The notes beneath the pieces are model-generated. The model was not told the DNA's origin, ran no database searches, and saw nothing but the letters and a program-made list of their open reading frames with translations. The position numbers and the translations under genes were made by a program. A DNA stretch of 64,000 bases from Streptomyces showdoensis. Its GTDB lineage: Bacteria; Actinomycetota; Actinomycetes; Streptomycetales; Streptomycetaceae. The stretch lies in the NCBI RefSeq assembly GCF_039535475.1, contig NZ_BAAAXG010000004.1, positions 176,030 to 240,029 on the forward strand, given 5' to 3'. Of the stretch, positions 41,917 to 51,593 are shown piece by piece. Every line of letters starts with the position of its first letter. The stretch's first letter is position 1.

Positions 41917-41932
41917 ATACCCTCGGGGGTAT
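41917..41932. promoter_or_regulatory. CsoR/CstR-type operator
   Basis: ATACCC-TCGG-GGGTAT is a perfect palindrome of the form known for CsoR-family repressors, whose CstR branch senses persulfides and controls CoA-disulfide reductase-rhodanese genes. It sits 31 bp before the ATG of exactly such a gene. No CsoR-family gene is in the window. Confidence 0.65.
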
Positions 41933-41963
41933 AGAGGTTCCCGGTGCGGAGGAGGAGGAAGCG

Positions 41964-43601
41964 ATGAAGGTCGTCATCGTCGGCGGTGTCGCGGGCGGGA
42001 TGTCGACGGCGGCGCGGCTGCGGCGCCTGGACGAGCGGGCCGAGATCGTGGTGCTGGAGAAGGGCCCCCACGTCTCGTACGCGAACTGCGGGCTGCCGTA
42101 CCACCTCGGCGGTGTCATCGAGGACCGGGACGCGCTCCTCCTGCAGACCCCCGGGTCGCTGCGCGCTCGCTTCGCCCTCGACGTACGGACCGGCCACGAG
42201 GCCCTGTCGGTCGACCCCGCCGCCCGGACCGTCACCGTCCGGGCCGGGGACACCGTCTACGCCGAGAGCTACGACCACCTCGTCCTGAGCCCCGGCGCAC
42301 GGCCCGTCGTCCCCGACGTGCCCGGGATCGGCCGGGCCCTGGCCCTGCGGGACGTCACCGACACGGACCGGATCGGCGCCGCGGCCGAGGGGGCCGGCAC
42401 GGCCGTCGTCATCGGCGGCGGCTTCATCGGGGTCGAGCTCGCCGAGAACCTGCGCCGGCGCGGCCTGGAGGTCGCCCTGGTCGAACGCGACCGGCAGGTC
42501 CTGCCGCCGCTCGACCCGGAGATGGCCGCCCCGCTCGCCGCCGAGCTGAGCGCGCACGGGGTCGACGTCCGCCTGGGCACCGAGGTCACCAAGGTCCTGC
42601 CCCGGGCCGTCGAACTCTCCGACGGCACCACCCTGCCCGCCGGCCTCGTGGTCCTCGCCATCGGCGTCCGCCCCGACACCGCCCTCGCCCGCACCGCCGG
42701 CCTGACCATCGGGGCACGCGGCGGGATCGCCGTCGACGAGCGACAGCGCACCAGCGACCCCCGCATCCACGCCGTCGGCGACGCCGCCGAGAAGCCCGAC
42801 CACCTCACCGGCGAGGCCGCCCTGGTCCCGCTCGCCAACCTGGCCAACCGCCACGGCAGGCTCGTCGCCGACGCCCTCGCCGGTCGCCCGGTCCGCAGCG
42901 CCCCGGCGATCGGCACCGCCGTCGCCCGGGTCTTCGGCCTGACGGCGGCCGCCACCGGCTGGAACGAGAAGCGCCTGGCCGCCGCGGGCCGCCCCCACCG
43001 GGTCCTGCACGTGCACCCCGCCTCCCACGCCGGCTACTACCCCGGCGCCCGCCCCCTGGCCCTCAAGCTGCTCGTCGACCCCGGCACCCAGCGCATCCTC
43101 GGCGCCCAGGCGGTCGGCGCGGAAGGCGCGGACAAGCGCATCGACGTCCTGGCCACCGCGATCCGCGGCGGGCTCACCGCCCCCGAACTCGCCGACCTGG
43201 AACTCGCCTACGCGCCGCCGTACGGCTCGGCCAAGGACCCGGTCAACATGCTCGGCCACGTCGCCGACAACCTGGCCACCGGCACCACCGCCACCCTCCA
43301 GTGGCACGAGCTCGACCGCGCGCTGGCCGACGGGGCCGTCCTCGTCGACGTCCGCAGCCCCGCCGAGCACCGGGCCGGCGCCATCCCCGGCGCCCGCAAC
43401 ATCCCCGTCGACGCACTCCGCGCCCGCATCGCCGAACTCCCCGCGGACCGGCCCGTGATCGTCCACTGCCAGGTGGGCGTCCGCGGCCACGTCGCCGCCC
43501 GCCTCCTCGCCCAGCACGGCCGCCGCGTCCACAACCTCGACGGCGGCTACCTCACCTGGAACGCGGCCCGCGCCGTCCCCGGAGCCCGGGGGAGCGGATG
43601 A
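41964..43601 (+). CDS. CoA-disulfide reductase fused to a rhodanese domain
   Basis: A 545-residue flavoprotein-rhodanese fusion (CoADR-RHD). FAD site MKVVIVGGVAGGMSTAARLR, active cysteine in SYANCGLPYHLGG, NAD site VVIGGGFIGVELAENL, dimer domain with YYPGARPLALKLLVDP, then a rhodanese from about residue 450 with catalytic Cys in VIVHCQVGVRGH. It reduces CoA disulfide, CoA persulfide or polysulfide. GGAGGAGGAAGCG precedes the ATG. The CstR-like operator upstream predicts induction by reactive sulfur. It belongs with the DUF2892 and sigma genes rather than with the polyketide cluster. Confidence 0.93.
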   Translation: MKVVIVGGVAGGMSTAARLRRLDERAEIVVLEKGPHVSYANCGLPYHLGGVIEDRDALLLQTPGSLRARFALDVRTGHEALSVDPAARTVTVRAGDTVYAESYDHLVLSPGARPVVPDVPGIGRALALRDVTDTDRIGAAAEGAGTAVVIGGGFIGVELAENLRRRGLEVALVERDRQVLPPLDPEMAAPLAAELSAHGVDVRLGTEVTKVLPRAVELSDGTTLPAGLVVLAIGVRPDTALARTAGLTIGARGGIAVDERQRTSDPRIHAVGDAAEKPDHLTGEAALVPLANLANRHGRLVADALAGRPVRSAPAIGTAVARVFGLTAAATGWNEKRLAAAGRPHRVLHVHPASHAGYYPGARPLALKLLVDPGTQRILGAQAVGAEGADKRIDVLATAIRGGLTAPELADLELAYAPPYGSAKDPVNMLGHVADNLATGTTATLQWHELDRALADGAVLVDVRSPAEHRAGAIPGARNIPVDALRARIAELPADRPVIVHCQVGVRGHVAARLLAQHGRRVHNLDGGYLTWNAARAVPGARGSG

Positions 43602-43617
43602 GGCCGGCGTCCGCGTC

Positions 43618-44397
43618 TCAACCCCGCACGTGCAGCCCGAAACCGCTGCGGCCGGCGGTCTCGAGACCCTCCTTCAGCTGGAGCGAGGGGATCTCGTAGT
43701 CACCGAAGTTCTGCCGCCGGAACGCGATCGGCTCGGTCGACTCCAGGGTGAGCAGCCGCTGCTCCCACGCCTTGGCGACCTCCGGGTACTCCGCGACGCT
43801 CATCCGGTCGCTGCCGTACAGCACGAACGGCGGCAGCACGTCGATGCCGGGGTAGTAGAGGATGCCGTGCTGGATCGGGAACAGCAGGTCGTCGATGGGG
43901 CCGTTGATCCCCCGGGCGGCGTACTGCGACTCCGGGCCGCCCGCCGTCACCGACAGCAGCGCCCGCTTGCCCGCGAGGGTGCCCTCGCCGAAGCGCTCGC
44001 CGTACCTGGTGTCGCTGTGTTCGCCGACCCCGTACGCGAAGCGGTAGGTGAACACCCGGTCCACCCAGCCCTTGAGGATCGCGGGCATCGTGTACCACCA
44101 CAGCGGGAACTGGAAGATGACGGTGTCGGCCCAGAGCAGCTTCTCCTGCTCGGCGAGGACGTCCGGGGTGAGCGCCCCGGCCTCGAAGGCCCGCCCCGAG
44201 TCCCGGGCGACCTTCAGGGGGCTCGAAGCGTGGGGGCCGTAGTCCTCGGCGTCCACGACCGCCTTCCACTTCATCGCGTACAGGTCGCTCACCCGCACCT
44301 CGTGCCCCGCGCCCTCCAGGGTGGCCACGGCGAGGTCCTTCAACGAGCCGTTGAGCGACCTGGGCTCGGGGTGGGCGTGGACGATCAGCGTCTTCAT
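43618..44397 (-). CDS. NAD(P)H-quinone oxidoreductase, flavodoxin-like fold
   Basis: A 259-residue NQO/MdaB-type flavoprotein: MKTLIVHAHPEPRSLNGSLK at the FMN/FAD phosphate loop, ADTVIFQFPLWWYTMPAILK and GWVDRVFTYRFAYG, LSVTAGGPESQYAARG. It carries out two-electron reduction of quinones. It is divergent from an XRE regulator, a frequent pairing. Being next to the sulfur block it is probably part of general redox defence, though quinone detoxification could also protect against an anthraquinone product. It is very probably cytoplasmic, with no signal peptide. Confidence 0.9.
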   Translation of the reverse strand: MKTLIVHAHPEPRSLNGSLKDLAVATLEGAGHEVRVSDLYAMKWKAVVDAEDYGPHASSPLKVARDSGRAFEAGALTPDVLAEQEKLLWADTVIFQFPLWWYTMPAILKGWVDRVFTYRFAYGVGEHSDTRYGERFGEGTLAGKRALLSVTAGGPESQYAARGINGPIDDLLFPIQHGILYYPGIDVLPPFVLYGSDRMSVAEYPEVAKAWEQRLLTLESTEPIAFRRQNFGDYEIPSLQLKEGLETAGRSGFGLHVRG

Positions 44398-44544
44398 GGT
44401 GACTCCTTCGGACCGGATGCCTCGACTGCCTCCGATCCTGGCCGCCGCGACGCCCGGCGTTCAGGGGCTCCTCTTCCGTAGGACGGGAGTTCCTGGTACC
44501 GGCAGGGCCACCTTCACCGCCGACGCCGCGGCCATACTGGACGG

Positions 44545-45408
44545 ATGGACGATCTGGCAGGCTTCCTGCGCACCCGCCGCTCCCGGGTGGACCCGGCATC
44601 CGTGGGCATCCCCACCGACAGCCGCCGCCGCGTGGCGGGGCTGCGCCGCGAGGAGGTCGCGCACCTGTCGGGCGTCAGCGTCGACTACTACGTGCGCCTG
44701 GAGCAGGGCCGGGCGACCCAGCCCTCCGACCAGGTCCTGGACGCGCTCTCCCGTGTTCTCGGTCTCGACGAGACCGAGCGCGGGCACCTGGACCGGCTCG
44801 CCCGGCAGCCGCGCCGACGGGCCAAGGCGCCGGGCGAGCGGATCCGGCCGGAGCTGCTCCGCGTCCTCGACCTGGTCGCCGACGCCCCCGCGCTGATCAT
44901 GAACCACCGCCTGGACGCCCTCGCCGGGAACCGTCTGGCCGGGCTCCTCTTCGGCCGCCCGATGCCGGGCCTGAACATCGCCCGGCACATCTTCCTGGAG
45001 GAGGCCGAGCGCGGCCTCTACGCGGAGTGGGACACCTGCACCCTCGACGTGGTCGGCCACCTGCGGCTGGCCGCCGGCACGTACCCCGAGGACCCCCGGC
45101 TCGCCTCCCTCATCGGCGAACTGGCCATGGGCAGCGAGCGCTTCCGCCGCCTCTGGGCCCGCGCCGACGTGCGCGCCCGCACCCACGGACGCAAGGCGTA
45201 CCGGCACCCGCTGGTCGGTCTCCTGGAGCTGCACCAGGAGAACTTCGCCCTCCCGGACGTGGCGGGCACGGAACTGCTGGTGCTGTCGGCGGCCCCCGGC
45301 ACCCCTGCCGAGGACGGCCTGCGCCTGCTCGCGAGCCTGCCCTCGGACGGCGACGACCCGGATCCCGCACCGCGGACCGCGATCCAGGAGCCGGTGGACG
45401 CCGACTGA
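44545..45408 (+). CDS. XRE-family regulator with MmyB-like ligand-binding domain
   Basis: A 287-residue regulator: a helix-turn-helix in residues 30-80 (GLRREEVAHLSGVSVDYYVR, LEQGRATQPSDQVLDALSRV) and the MmyB-like C-terminal domain (LIMNHRLDALAGNRLAGLLF, NIARHIFLEEAERGLYAEWD, FALPDVAGTELLVLSAAPGT), which in related proteins binds fatty acids. It is divergent from the quinone reductase gene and likely represses or activates it. The 147-bp gap between them holds both promoters. The pair is very common in Streptomyces genomes. Confidence 0.9.
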   Translation: MDDLAGFLRTRRSRVDPASVGIPTDSRRRVAGLRREEVAHLSGVSVDYYVRLEQGRATQPSDQVLDALSRVLGLDETERGHLDRLARQPRRRAKAPGERIRPELLRVLDLVADAPALIMNHRLDALAGNRLAGLLFGRPMPGLNIARHIFLEEAERGLYAEWDTCTLDVVGHLRLAAGTYPEDPRLASLIGELAMGSERFRRLWARADVRARTHGRKAYRHPLVGLLELHQENFALPDVAGTELLVLSAAPGTPAEDGLRLLASLPSDGDDPDPAPRTAIQEPVDAD

Positions 45409-45550
45409 CCACGAGCCCGGCGCGCGCCCGTGAGCGGGTCCGCCGACCCGGGTCCTTCGACGGTGGTCTCCCGCTCCGCGCGGGGCGTCGGACCCCCGCG
45501 GCCATGGGCCGTACGTCCCCTTTGCGCTCTCGGGCGGTTAGCGGCAGCGC

Positions 45551-45633
45551 GTGGCCATGGGCCGCGCCACCGTCCGCGAGTCGCAGGTCTTCCTCATGGA
45601 CGATGCGCTGTCCAACCTCGACGCCAAGCTCCG
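45551..45633 (+). pseudogene. Remnant of a sugar ABC transporter ATPase (MsmK/UgpC type)
   Basis: Only about 27 residues survive, GRATVRESQVFLMDDALSNL DAKLR in sense, covering the part just after the signature motif through Walker B to the D-loop. In an intact enzyme this reads GRAIVRxPxVFLMDEPLSNLDAKLR; here Walker B DEP is DDA. It has no start, no Walker A and no rest of the gene, and it passes straight into unrelated coding sequence at about 45633. It is a deletion scar, possibly from a sugar-uptake locus of which the binding protein at 46250 remains. Confidence 0.75.
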
Positions 45634-46163
45634 GTGGCGTCGCCCTCGTCACCGACTCGACCTACGGCCACGACGTCACCCGCCGGGTGCGCGAGGACGG
45701 CGACGGCGGTACGACGACCACGCTGCGCGCCTCGCTCCTGCGGGCCCCGCGCTTCCCCGACCCGGAGACCGACCAGGGCCTCCACCGCTTCCGGCACGCC
45801 CTGGTGCCCGGCGCGACGATCGGGGACGCGGTCCGCGAGGGCTACCGGGTCAACCTCCCGATGCGCGAGGTCACCGGAGCCGGCGAGGTGACCCCGCTGC
45901 TGTCCGTGGACGACGACGCGGTCGTGGTGACGGCCCTGAAGCTCGCCGACGACGGCAGCGGCGACGTGGTGGTGCGCTTCCACGAGGCCCGCGGCGGGCG
46001 GGCGAGCGCCACGCTGACGCCGGGCTTCGACACGGCGGACGTGGTGGAGACGGACCTCCTGGAGCGCCCCCTGGAAGGCCTGACCCCGCGCCCGGCGAAC
46101 GGGAGCGTGCCGGTGCGGCTGCGCCCGTTCGAACTCCGCACCCTGCGGTTCCGCCGGTCCTGA
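45634..46163 (+). pseudogene. C-terminal remnant of a GH38 alpha-mannosidase
   Basis: About 176 residues match the C-terminal beta-sandwich of bacterial alpha-mannosidases: GGVALVTDSTYGHDVTRRV, SLLRAPRFPDPETDQGLHRF, and the end VRLRPFELRTLRF. The roughly 800 residues with the catalytic domain are missing, and the frame is joined at its front to an ABC ATPase fragment read in another frame, so no functional start exists. A strong terminator follows. This is the debris of a deletion that fused two genes; the fold might survive if expressed, but no enzyme activity is expected. Confidence 0.75.
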
Positions 46164-46175
46164 CGGGCCGGACGG

Positions 46176-46221
46176 GACGGGGTCGTCCCGACGCCGGCGG
46201 GCGTCGGGACGACCCCGTCCG
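46176..46221. terminator. Perfect 21-bp hairpin between convergent genes
   Basis: 46176-46196 pairs fully with 46201-46221 around GGCG. It lies between the mannosidase remnant and the binding-protein gene; its survival suggests the region was once a normal operon end. Confidence 0.8.
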
Positions 46222-46249
46222 GGCACGCGGGCCCCGTCGGGGCGGGGGG

Positions 46250-47527
46250 CTACTCCTGCTGCGCCGTGTCCCGGACCTGCTGCGCGATGCCCTCCAGCAC
46301 GGCCTTCGGGTCGGCGTTCGGCTCGACCGCCCTGCCGATGTTCCGCTTGATCGTGTCGCTGACCTTCAGCCAGGAGGGGTCGTCGACCGGGTAGAGCCGG
46401 GCGGTGCGCAGCGCCGTCAGGAACTGCCGGGCGCTGGGGTCCTCCGCCGCGTACGGGGAGCTCTGTGTCGCCGAGACCGTCGAAGGCAGCAGGTGGTAGC
46501 GCCCGGCGAACTCGTTGAGGTTCTTGTCCTCGTAGACGAAGTCGAGGAAGGAGCCGACGAGTTCACGGTTTCCGTCGTGCTTGAAGGCCATCATCCAGTC
46601 GGCGACGCCCGCCGACGGCGGGGCCTCCCGGTCACCCAGCGTGTCCGACACCGGCATGGTCAGGGTGCCGACCTTCATGCCCTTGCCCCGTGCCTCGTGG
46701 AGGAGCGAGGGGTAGCCGTTGACCATGCCGACCTCGCCCCGCAGGAAGGCCGCGAAGGCGTCCTTCCGGTCGAGCTCGCCGGGCGGGACCGGGCCGGTGA
46801 GGCCCGGCTCGACCAGGTTGTCCCGGATCCAGCGGAACGTCTGGGTGTTCTTCGCGGACGCGATGCTGTAGCCGCCGCTGTTGTCGGTGTAGCCGCCGCC
46901 GTTGCTGAGCTCCCAGATCAGGGCCTCGGCGTGCGCCTCCTCGGGGCCGAGCGGCAGGGCGTACGGGTAGGCGACGCCCGTCTTCTTCAGCGCCTTCGCC
47001 GCGCCCTTCAGCTCCGACCAGGTCCTCGGCGGTTCGGCTCCGGCCTCGTCGAACAGCTCCTCGTTGTAGAAGAGCAGCCGGCTGCTGGCCACGAAGGGCA
47101 GGCCGTAGAGGGTGTAGTCGACGGTGCCCGCCTCCTTGAGCGGGGGCAGGAAGTTCGCCTCCGCCCTGATCGACAGCAGCTCGTCGGCGGAGTACAGGAG
47201 CCCCTGCGCGGCGAAGTCGGAGTACGCGCCCATCAGGGCGACGTCCGGGGCGCGGTCCTCCTTCACCATGCGGCTGACCTCGCGGTCGATGTCGGCCCAC
47301 GGGTAGAGCGTCACCTCGACGTTCTTCCCGGGGTGGGCGGCGGTGTAGGAGGCGGCCAGCTTCTCCCAGTACGCCTTGGAACTCGTCGCCGGGCCGTCGC
47401 CGTACTCGGGGACGACCAGGCGCACCGTCGTCGCCGCGCTCCCGGACGAGCCGCAGGCGGTGACGAGGGAGCCCAGCAGCCCGATGGCGGCCACGGAGGC
47501 GGTCATGCCGAAGAGTCTTGGACGCAC
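46250..47527 (-). CDS. Extracellular solute (sugar)-binding lipoprotein of an ABC importer
   Basis: A 425-residue family 1 solute-binding protein. The lipoprotein signal is clear, with hydrophobic core SVAAIGLLGSLV and lipobox LVTACG (Cys26), so it is anchored outside the membrane. Sugar-binding motifs include DIDREVSRMVKEDRAPDVAL and GLPFVASSRLLFYNEELFDE. Normally the gene is followed by two permease genes; here there are none, and a zinc-response gene lies upstream. It probably lost its transporter partners in the same rearrangement that left the ATPase and mannosidase remnants, and may share permeases encoded elsewhere. Confidence 0.88.
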   Translation of the reverse strand: MRPRLFGMTASVAAIGLLGSLVTACGSSGSAATTVRLVVPEYGDGPATSSKAYWEKLAASYTAAHPGKNVEVTLYPWADIDREVSRMVKEDRAPDVALMGAYSDFAAQGLLYSADELLSIRAEANFLPPLKEAGTVDYTLYGLPFVASSRLLFYNEELFDEAGAEPPRTWSELKGAAKALKKTGVAYPYALPLGPEEAHAEALIWELSNGGGYTDNSGGYSIASAKNTQTFRWIRDNLVEPGLTGPVPPGELDRKDAFAAFLRGEVGMVNGYPSLLHEARGKGMKVGTLTMPVSDTLGDREAPPSAGVADWMMAFKHDGNRELVGSFLDFVYEDKNLNEFAGRYHLLPSTVSATQSSPYAAEDPSARQFLTALRTARLYPVDDPSWLKVSDTIKRNIGRAVEPNADPKAVLEGIAQQVRDTAQQE

Positions 47528-47716
47528 GGATCTCTACCTCTTGAACTTTTTGGACAGTGCGTCCGGAATCCTCTCCCGGTCCTGGTCGAATTGCGCCCCC
47601 TGGCGCCGAGTTGTGGGCATAGATCCAACCGGGCCTATGCGGAATGGTGCTTTCCGCCGTACCGGCGCCGCGGTTGACGCGCGTAGCTGCGGCGCCGGTG
47701 TCCAGGGGCGGTGCGC

Positions 47717-47953
47717 TCAGCGCGCGGCGTACGGCAGCAGGGCCATCTCGCGGGCGTTCTTGATGGCGACGGCGAGGGCGCGCTGCTGCTGGACCGTGAC
47801 GCGGGTGACCCGTCGGCTGCGGATCTTGCCGCGGTCGGAGAGGAACCTCCTCAGGAGGTCGGCGTCCTTGTAGTCGACGTACGTGATCCCGGCCGCGTCG
47901 AGCGGGTTCGGGCGGGAGGCGAGGGGCTTGCGGGGGGTGTGGCGTCGGTTCAC
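47717..47953 (-). CDS. rpsR: Ribosomal protein bS18, zinc-free paralogue
   Basis: A 78-residue bS18: [40 protein letters not shown] and [15 protein letters not shown] are canonical. The N-terminal CxxC pairs of the zinc-binding form are absent (no cysteine at all), which marks the C-minus paralogue made under zinc starvation so that the zinc in the normal protein can be recovered. GTG start with AAGGAGAG upstream. It follows the degenerate CobW gene on the same strand, behind a Zur-like box. Confidence 0.95.
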   Translation of the reverse strand: MNRRHTPRKPLASRPNPLDAAGITYVDYKDADLLRRFLSDRGKIRSRRVTRVTVQQQRALAVAIKNAREMALLPYAAR

Positions 47954-48002
47954 GGTGATCTCTCCTTGAAGGGCGTGTACGCGTAGGCGTACGGGTCGGG
48001 GC

Positions 48003-49181
48003 TCAGGCGGCGTCGAGCAGGGCGTCGAAGGCGGCGGACAGGTCCTTCCACCCCTCGCGGCCCGAGGTGTACTCCGCGTCCGTCAGGAGGCAGGAGTCGA
48101 GGAGCCGTTCGAGCCCCTCGCGGTCGAGGCCGGGCGAGGTGAAGACGAGGTGCTGGCAGCAGTCGCCGTGGTCGGGGTGCCAGTCGAGGGCGGCCGCGGC
48201 ACGGCGTACGGGCGGGACCAGGTCCCAGGCGGCGTCCGGAAGCGACGCCAGCCAGGGGCCGGCGCTCTCCACGCACAGGGCGCCGCCCGCCGCGTCCCAG
48301 GCGAGGAGCGTGTCGGGGCGGTCGGCGAGCCAGAAGCGCCCCCGACTGCGGGCGGCCGCGCAGCACAGGTCCTCCAGGGCCTCGTAGAGGCGGCCGGGGT
48401 GGAACGGGCGCCGGCGGTGCCAGACGAGCGTGGTGACTCCGGCCTCGTCCGCCTCCTGGGGCAGCAGGGCGCACGCGGGGTGCTGCGCGGCCGCCGCGGC
48501 CTCGACGTCGAAGCCGGCGAACGCCGCCCGGGCGAGCTCGACCGAGCCGGCGGGCACGCGCCTGGCGGTGGGGTGCAGCTGGGCGAGCAGGGCGTGGTCC
48601 TCGTCGTCGGCCGCCTCGCTGTCGACGACGGCCAGGACGGGCGCGTACTCCAGCTGGCGGGCCCAGGTGTCTCCCACGGTCCGCTGGTCGGTGGGGGCCG
48701 CGGCGAGGCCGGCCTCGGCGAGGTCGTCGCCGTTGGCGAGGTAGGGGAGCACGAGCGAGGGGTCCACGGCGGTGATCACACCGGTCACGGCGAGGCGGTC
48801 CCCGCCGTGGGCGGCGATCACCTCCGCCATGGCCTTCGGTTCGACCGAGTCCCAGAGCTCGACCACGGCCAGCCGGGTCAGGCCGCCGTCGGCGAGCCGT
48901 GCCAGTTCGGGTACGAGGTCCTCGCGCAGCGCGCAGCACGCGCAGTCGTCGATCAGCGGCGCCTCGCCGCGGGACAGGATGCCGGTGTCGTCGCGGATGA
49001 CGCGGAGCACCGTGCCGGCGGGCGCTCCGGCCAGGTCGTGGTGGAGCGCGACGCTTCCCGGGACGGTCCGCAGCAGGCGTTCGACGACCTCCTTGCGGGC
49101 CCTGGCGTGGAGCCCGGCGACGATCACGACGGGCAGCTGGTGCTCCCCGGCGGGGGCCGGGTGGGTCTCGTGGTGTGTCAT
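48003..49181 (-). CDS. CobW-family protein with lost nucleotide-binding motifs
   Basis: A 392-residue homologue of CobW/ZigA-type metal chaperones. The metal motif is kept as CACC ([16 protein letters not shown]), and the C-terminal CobW domain is recognisable ([35 protein letters not shown]). The P-loop that should read GFLGAGKTT is [13 protein letters not shown], and the NKxD base-specificity motif is missing, so GTP use is unlikely. It may hold or deliver zinc without GTPase switching, or pair with the intact CobW at 49500. TATAGT (49194-49189) lies 7 nt before the ATG, a leaderless promoter abutting a Zur-like box. Confidence 0.85.
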   Translation of the reverse strand: MTHHETHPAPAGEHQLPVVIVAGLHARARKEVVERLLRTVPGSVALHHDLAGAPAGTVLRVIRDDTGILSRGEAPLIDDCACCALREDLVPELARLADGGLTRLAVVELWDSVEPKAMAEVIAAHGGDRLAVTGVITAVDPSLVLPYLANGDDLAEAGLAAAPTDQRTVGDTWARQLEYAPVLAVVDSEAADDEDHALLAQLHPTARRVPAGSVELARAAFAGFDVEAAAAAQHPACALLPQEADEAGVTTLVWHRRRPFHPGRLYEALEDLCCAAARSRGRFWLADRPDTLLAWDAAGGALCVESAGPWLASLPDAAWDLVPPVRRAAAALDWHPDHGDCCQHLVFTSPGLDREGLERLLDSCLLTDAEYTSGREGWKDLSAAFDALLDAA

Positions 49182-49194
49182 GCCGAGGACTATA

Positions 49195-49209
49195 TGGCAA
49201 TGGTTTTCA
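49195..49209. promoter_or_regulatory. Zur-like box for the leftward CobW-bS18 operon
   Basis: TGGCAATGGTTTTCA fits the Streptomyces Zur pattern (TGAAAATGATTTTCA) at 12 of 15 positions. It directly touches the TATAGT -10 box, so a bound repressor would block the polymerase. Confidence 0.7.
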
Positions 49210-49261
49210 TTAACGATAACGGGGTCCGGCGCCGCCGCCGGTACCGCCGTGGTGGCCCAGT

Positions 49262-49282
49262 TGAGAATGAACGTCATTTTCA
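49262..49282. promoter_or_regulatory. Zur-like box for the rightward bL32-CobW operon
   Basis: TGAGAATGA-ACG-TCATTTTCA is a near-perfect inverted repeat, followed 2 bp later by TAGCTT (49285-49290) as a -10 box. The AT-rich sequence stands out sharply from the GC-rich surroundings. Confidence 0.75.
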
Positions 49283-49324
49283 TGTAGCTTCCTCGGGTCA
49301 GGCACCGACACCGAGGAGCTCGCC

Positions 49325-49495
49325 ATGGCCGTCCCGAAGCGGAAGATGTCCCGCAGCAACACCCGTCACCGCCGTGCCCAGTGGAAGGCCGTCACGCCGC
49401 AGCTGGTGCCGGTCACCGTCGACGGGGCCGTGTACCAGGTCCCGCAGCGCCTGGTGAAGGCGTACGAGCGCGGCCTCATCCACCCCGAGGGCTGA
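49325..49495 (+). CDS. rpmF: Ribosomal protein bL32, zinc-free paralogue
   Basis: A 56-residue bL32: it opens [20 protein letters not shown] and ends [15 protein letters not shown]. The CxxC...CxxC zinc knuckle of the usual form is absent, so this is the C-minus version used under zinc starvation. GAGGAGCTCGCC precedes the ATG. It lies 4 bp before the intact CobW gene and behind a Zur-like box, which predicts one zinc-repressed transcript. Confidence 0.95.
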   Translation: MAVPKRKMSRSNTRHRRAQWKAVTPQLVPVTVDGAVYQVPQRLVKAYERGLIHPEG

Positions 49496-49499
49496 TCCG

Positions 49500-50717
<1,218 letters not shown>

Positions 50718-50726
50718 GGCTCCGGA

Positions 50727-51593
50727 TCAGGGGCGCGGCCCGGTCGGCAGGTAGTACGGCCGGTTGTGGGCGGCCACCGGGGCGGACTGGTAGGTCCAGG
50801 CGCCGGCGGCCGGCGTGTCGGAGGGGAGGAGTGCGTGCAGGTCGCGGCCCAGGTCGGTGTGCGGCGCGTGGAGGGTGAGACGGGTGCGGCCGGAGTGCTC
50901 GGGGGCGGCCAGGTCGTAGAACTCGTACGGCTGGTAGACGTTCATGGGCCCGGCCAGCAGCCGGCCGGCCGGGTCGGTGCCGTAACCGGTGACCGGGGCG
51001 GTGTTGGCGGGCACCGGGGTCAGGCCGTCGAGCCTCGCCGTGAGGTCCACCAGCGGTGCCGCGTGCCGCCGCAGCGTGTCGTCGGGCCCCACCTCGCCCG
51101 CCTTGCAGCGGACGGTCCAGGTCCGGCCCGCCGGTCCGTTGAGCGACGGCAGGGCGACCTCGAACCAGCCCGGGTACTTGGGCTCCGCGTACAGCTCGCG
51201 CCCGGCCCTGATCGCGAACGGGTTGTCGCACACGACGTGGAGCCGGGCGATCCCGAGCAGCTTGGTCTGGTCCCAGCCCTGCGCGTACTCGGCGTAGTCC
51301 AGCCGCGGCAGCCGGCCCGCTTCCGTCGTCGGGAAGGCGATGACGCTGAGCTCGATCTCCTGCGTGACGCCGCCGCCGAACGGGTACTGCGCGAAGTACA
51401 GCTGGTAGTTGAGCGAGACCAGGGCCCGCCCGTCGTCGAAGGTCGCCGCGGTGAGGTCCGGGTGGTGCTTGGCCAGCAGTTCGCGGACCGGCCGCGGGTC
51501 GACCAGCCAGTCGACGCCGACCTGGTGCAGGGCCCCGTAATGGAACGGCAGCCGGAAGGGGGCGGCCACGGGGGGCAGGGGCAGATCGGTCAT
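50727..51593 (-). CDS. Uncharacterised protein, acetoacetate-decarboxylase-like
   Basis: A 288-residue cytoplasmic protein with no signal peptide. Parts recall the acetoacetate decarboxylase superfamily (PPFRLPFHYGALHQVGVDWL-like opening, YNLQLYFAQ-like LNYQLYFAQYPFGGGVTQEI, and LPRLDYAEYAQGWDQTKLLG), but a catalytic lysine could not be assigned. The ATG overlaps the stop of the corrected GMC frame (ATGA), so it is the third gene of the GMC operon. The job may be to process the oxidised product. The family call is tentative. Confidence 0.45.
   Translation of the reverse strand: MTDLPLPPVAAPFRLPFHYGALHQVGVDWLVDPRPVRELLAKHHPDLTAATFDDGRALVSLNYQLYFAQYPFGGGVTQEIELSVIAFPTTEAGRLPRLDYAEYAQGWDQTKLLGIARLHVVCDNPFAIRAGRELYAEPKYPGWFEVALPSLNGPAGRTWTVRCKAGEVGPDDTLRRHAAPLVDLTARLDGLTPVPANTAPVTGYGTDPAGRLLAGPMNVYQPYEFYDLAAPEHSGRTRLTLHAPHTDLGRDLHALLPSDTPAAGAWTYQSAPVAAHNRPYYLPTGPRP

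Noticed and set aside
44398..44544. Possible extra gene between quinone reductase and XRE regulator
   Set aside because: The short frames are the promoters' free space and have no motif or ribosome site.
45551..47677. 708-codon frame starting with the ABC ATPase motif
   Set aside because: Only the first 27 or so residues are ATPase-like. The remainder is antisense to the mannosidase remnant's frame and to the binding-protein gene.
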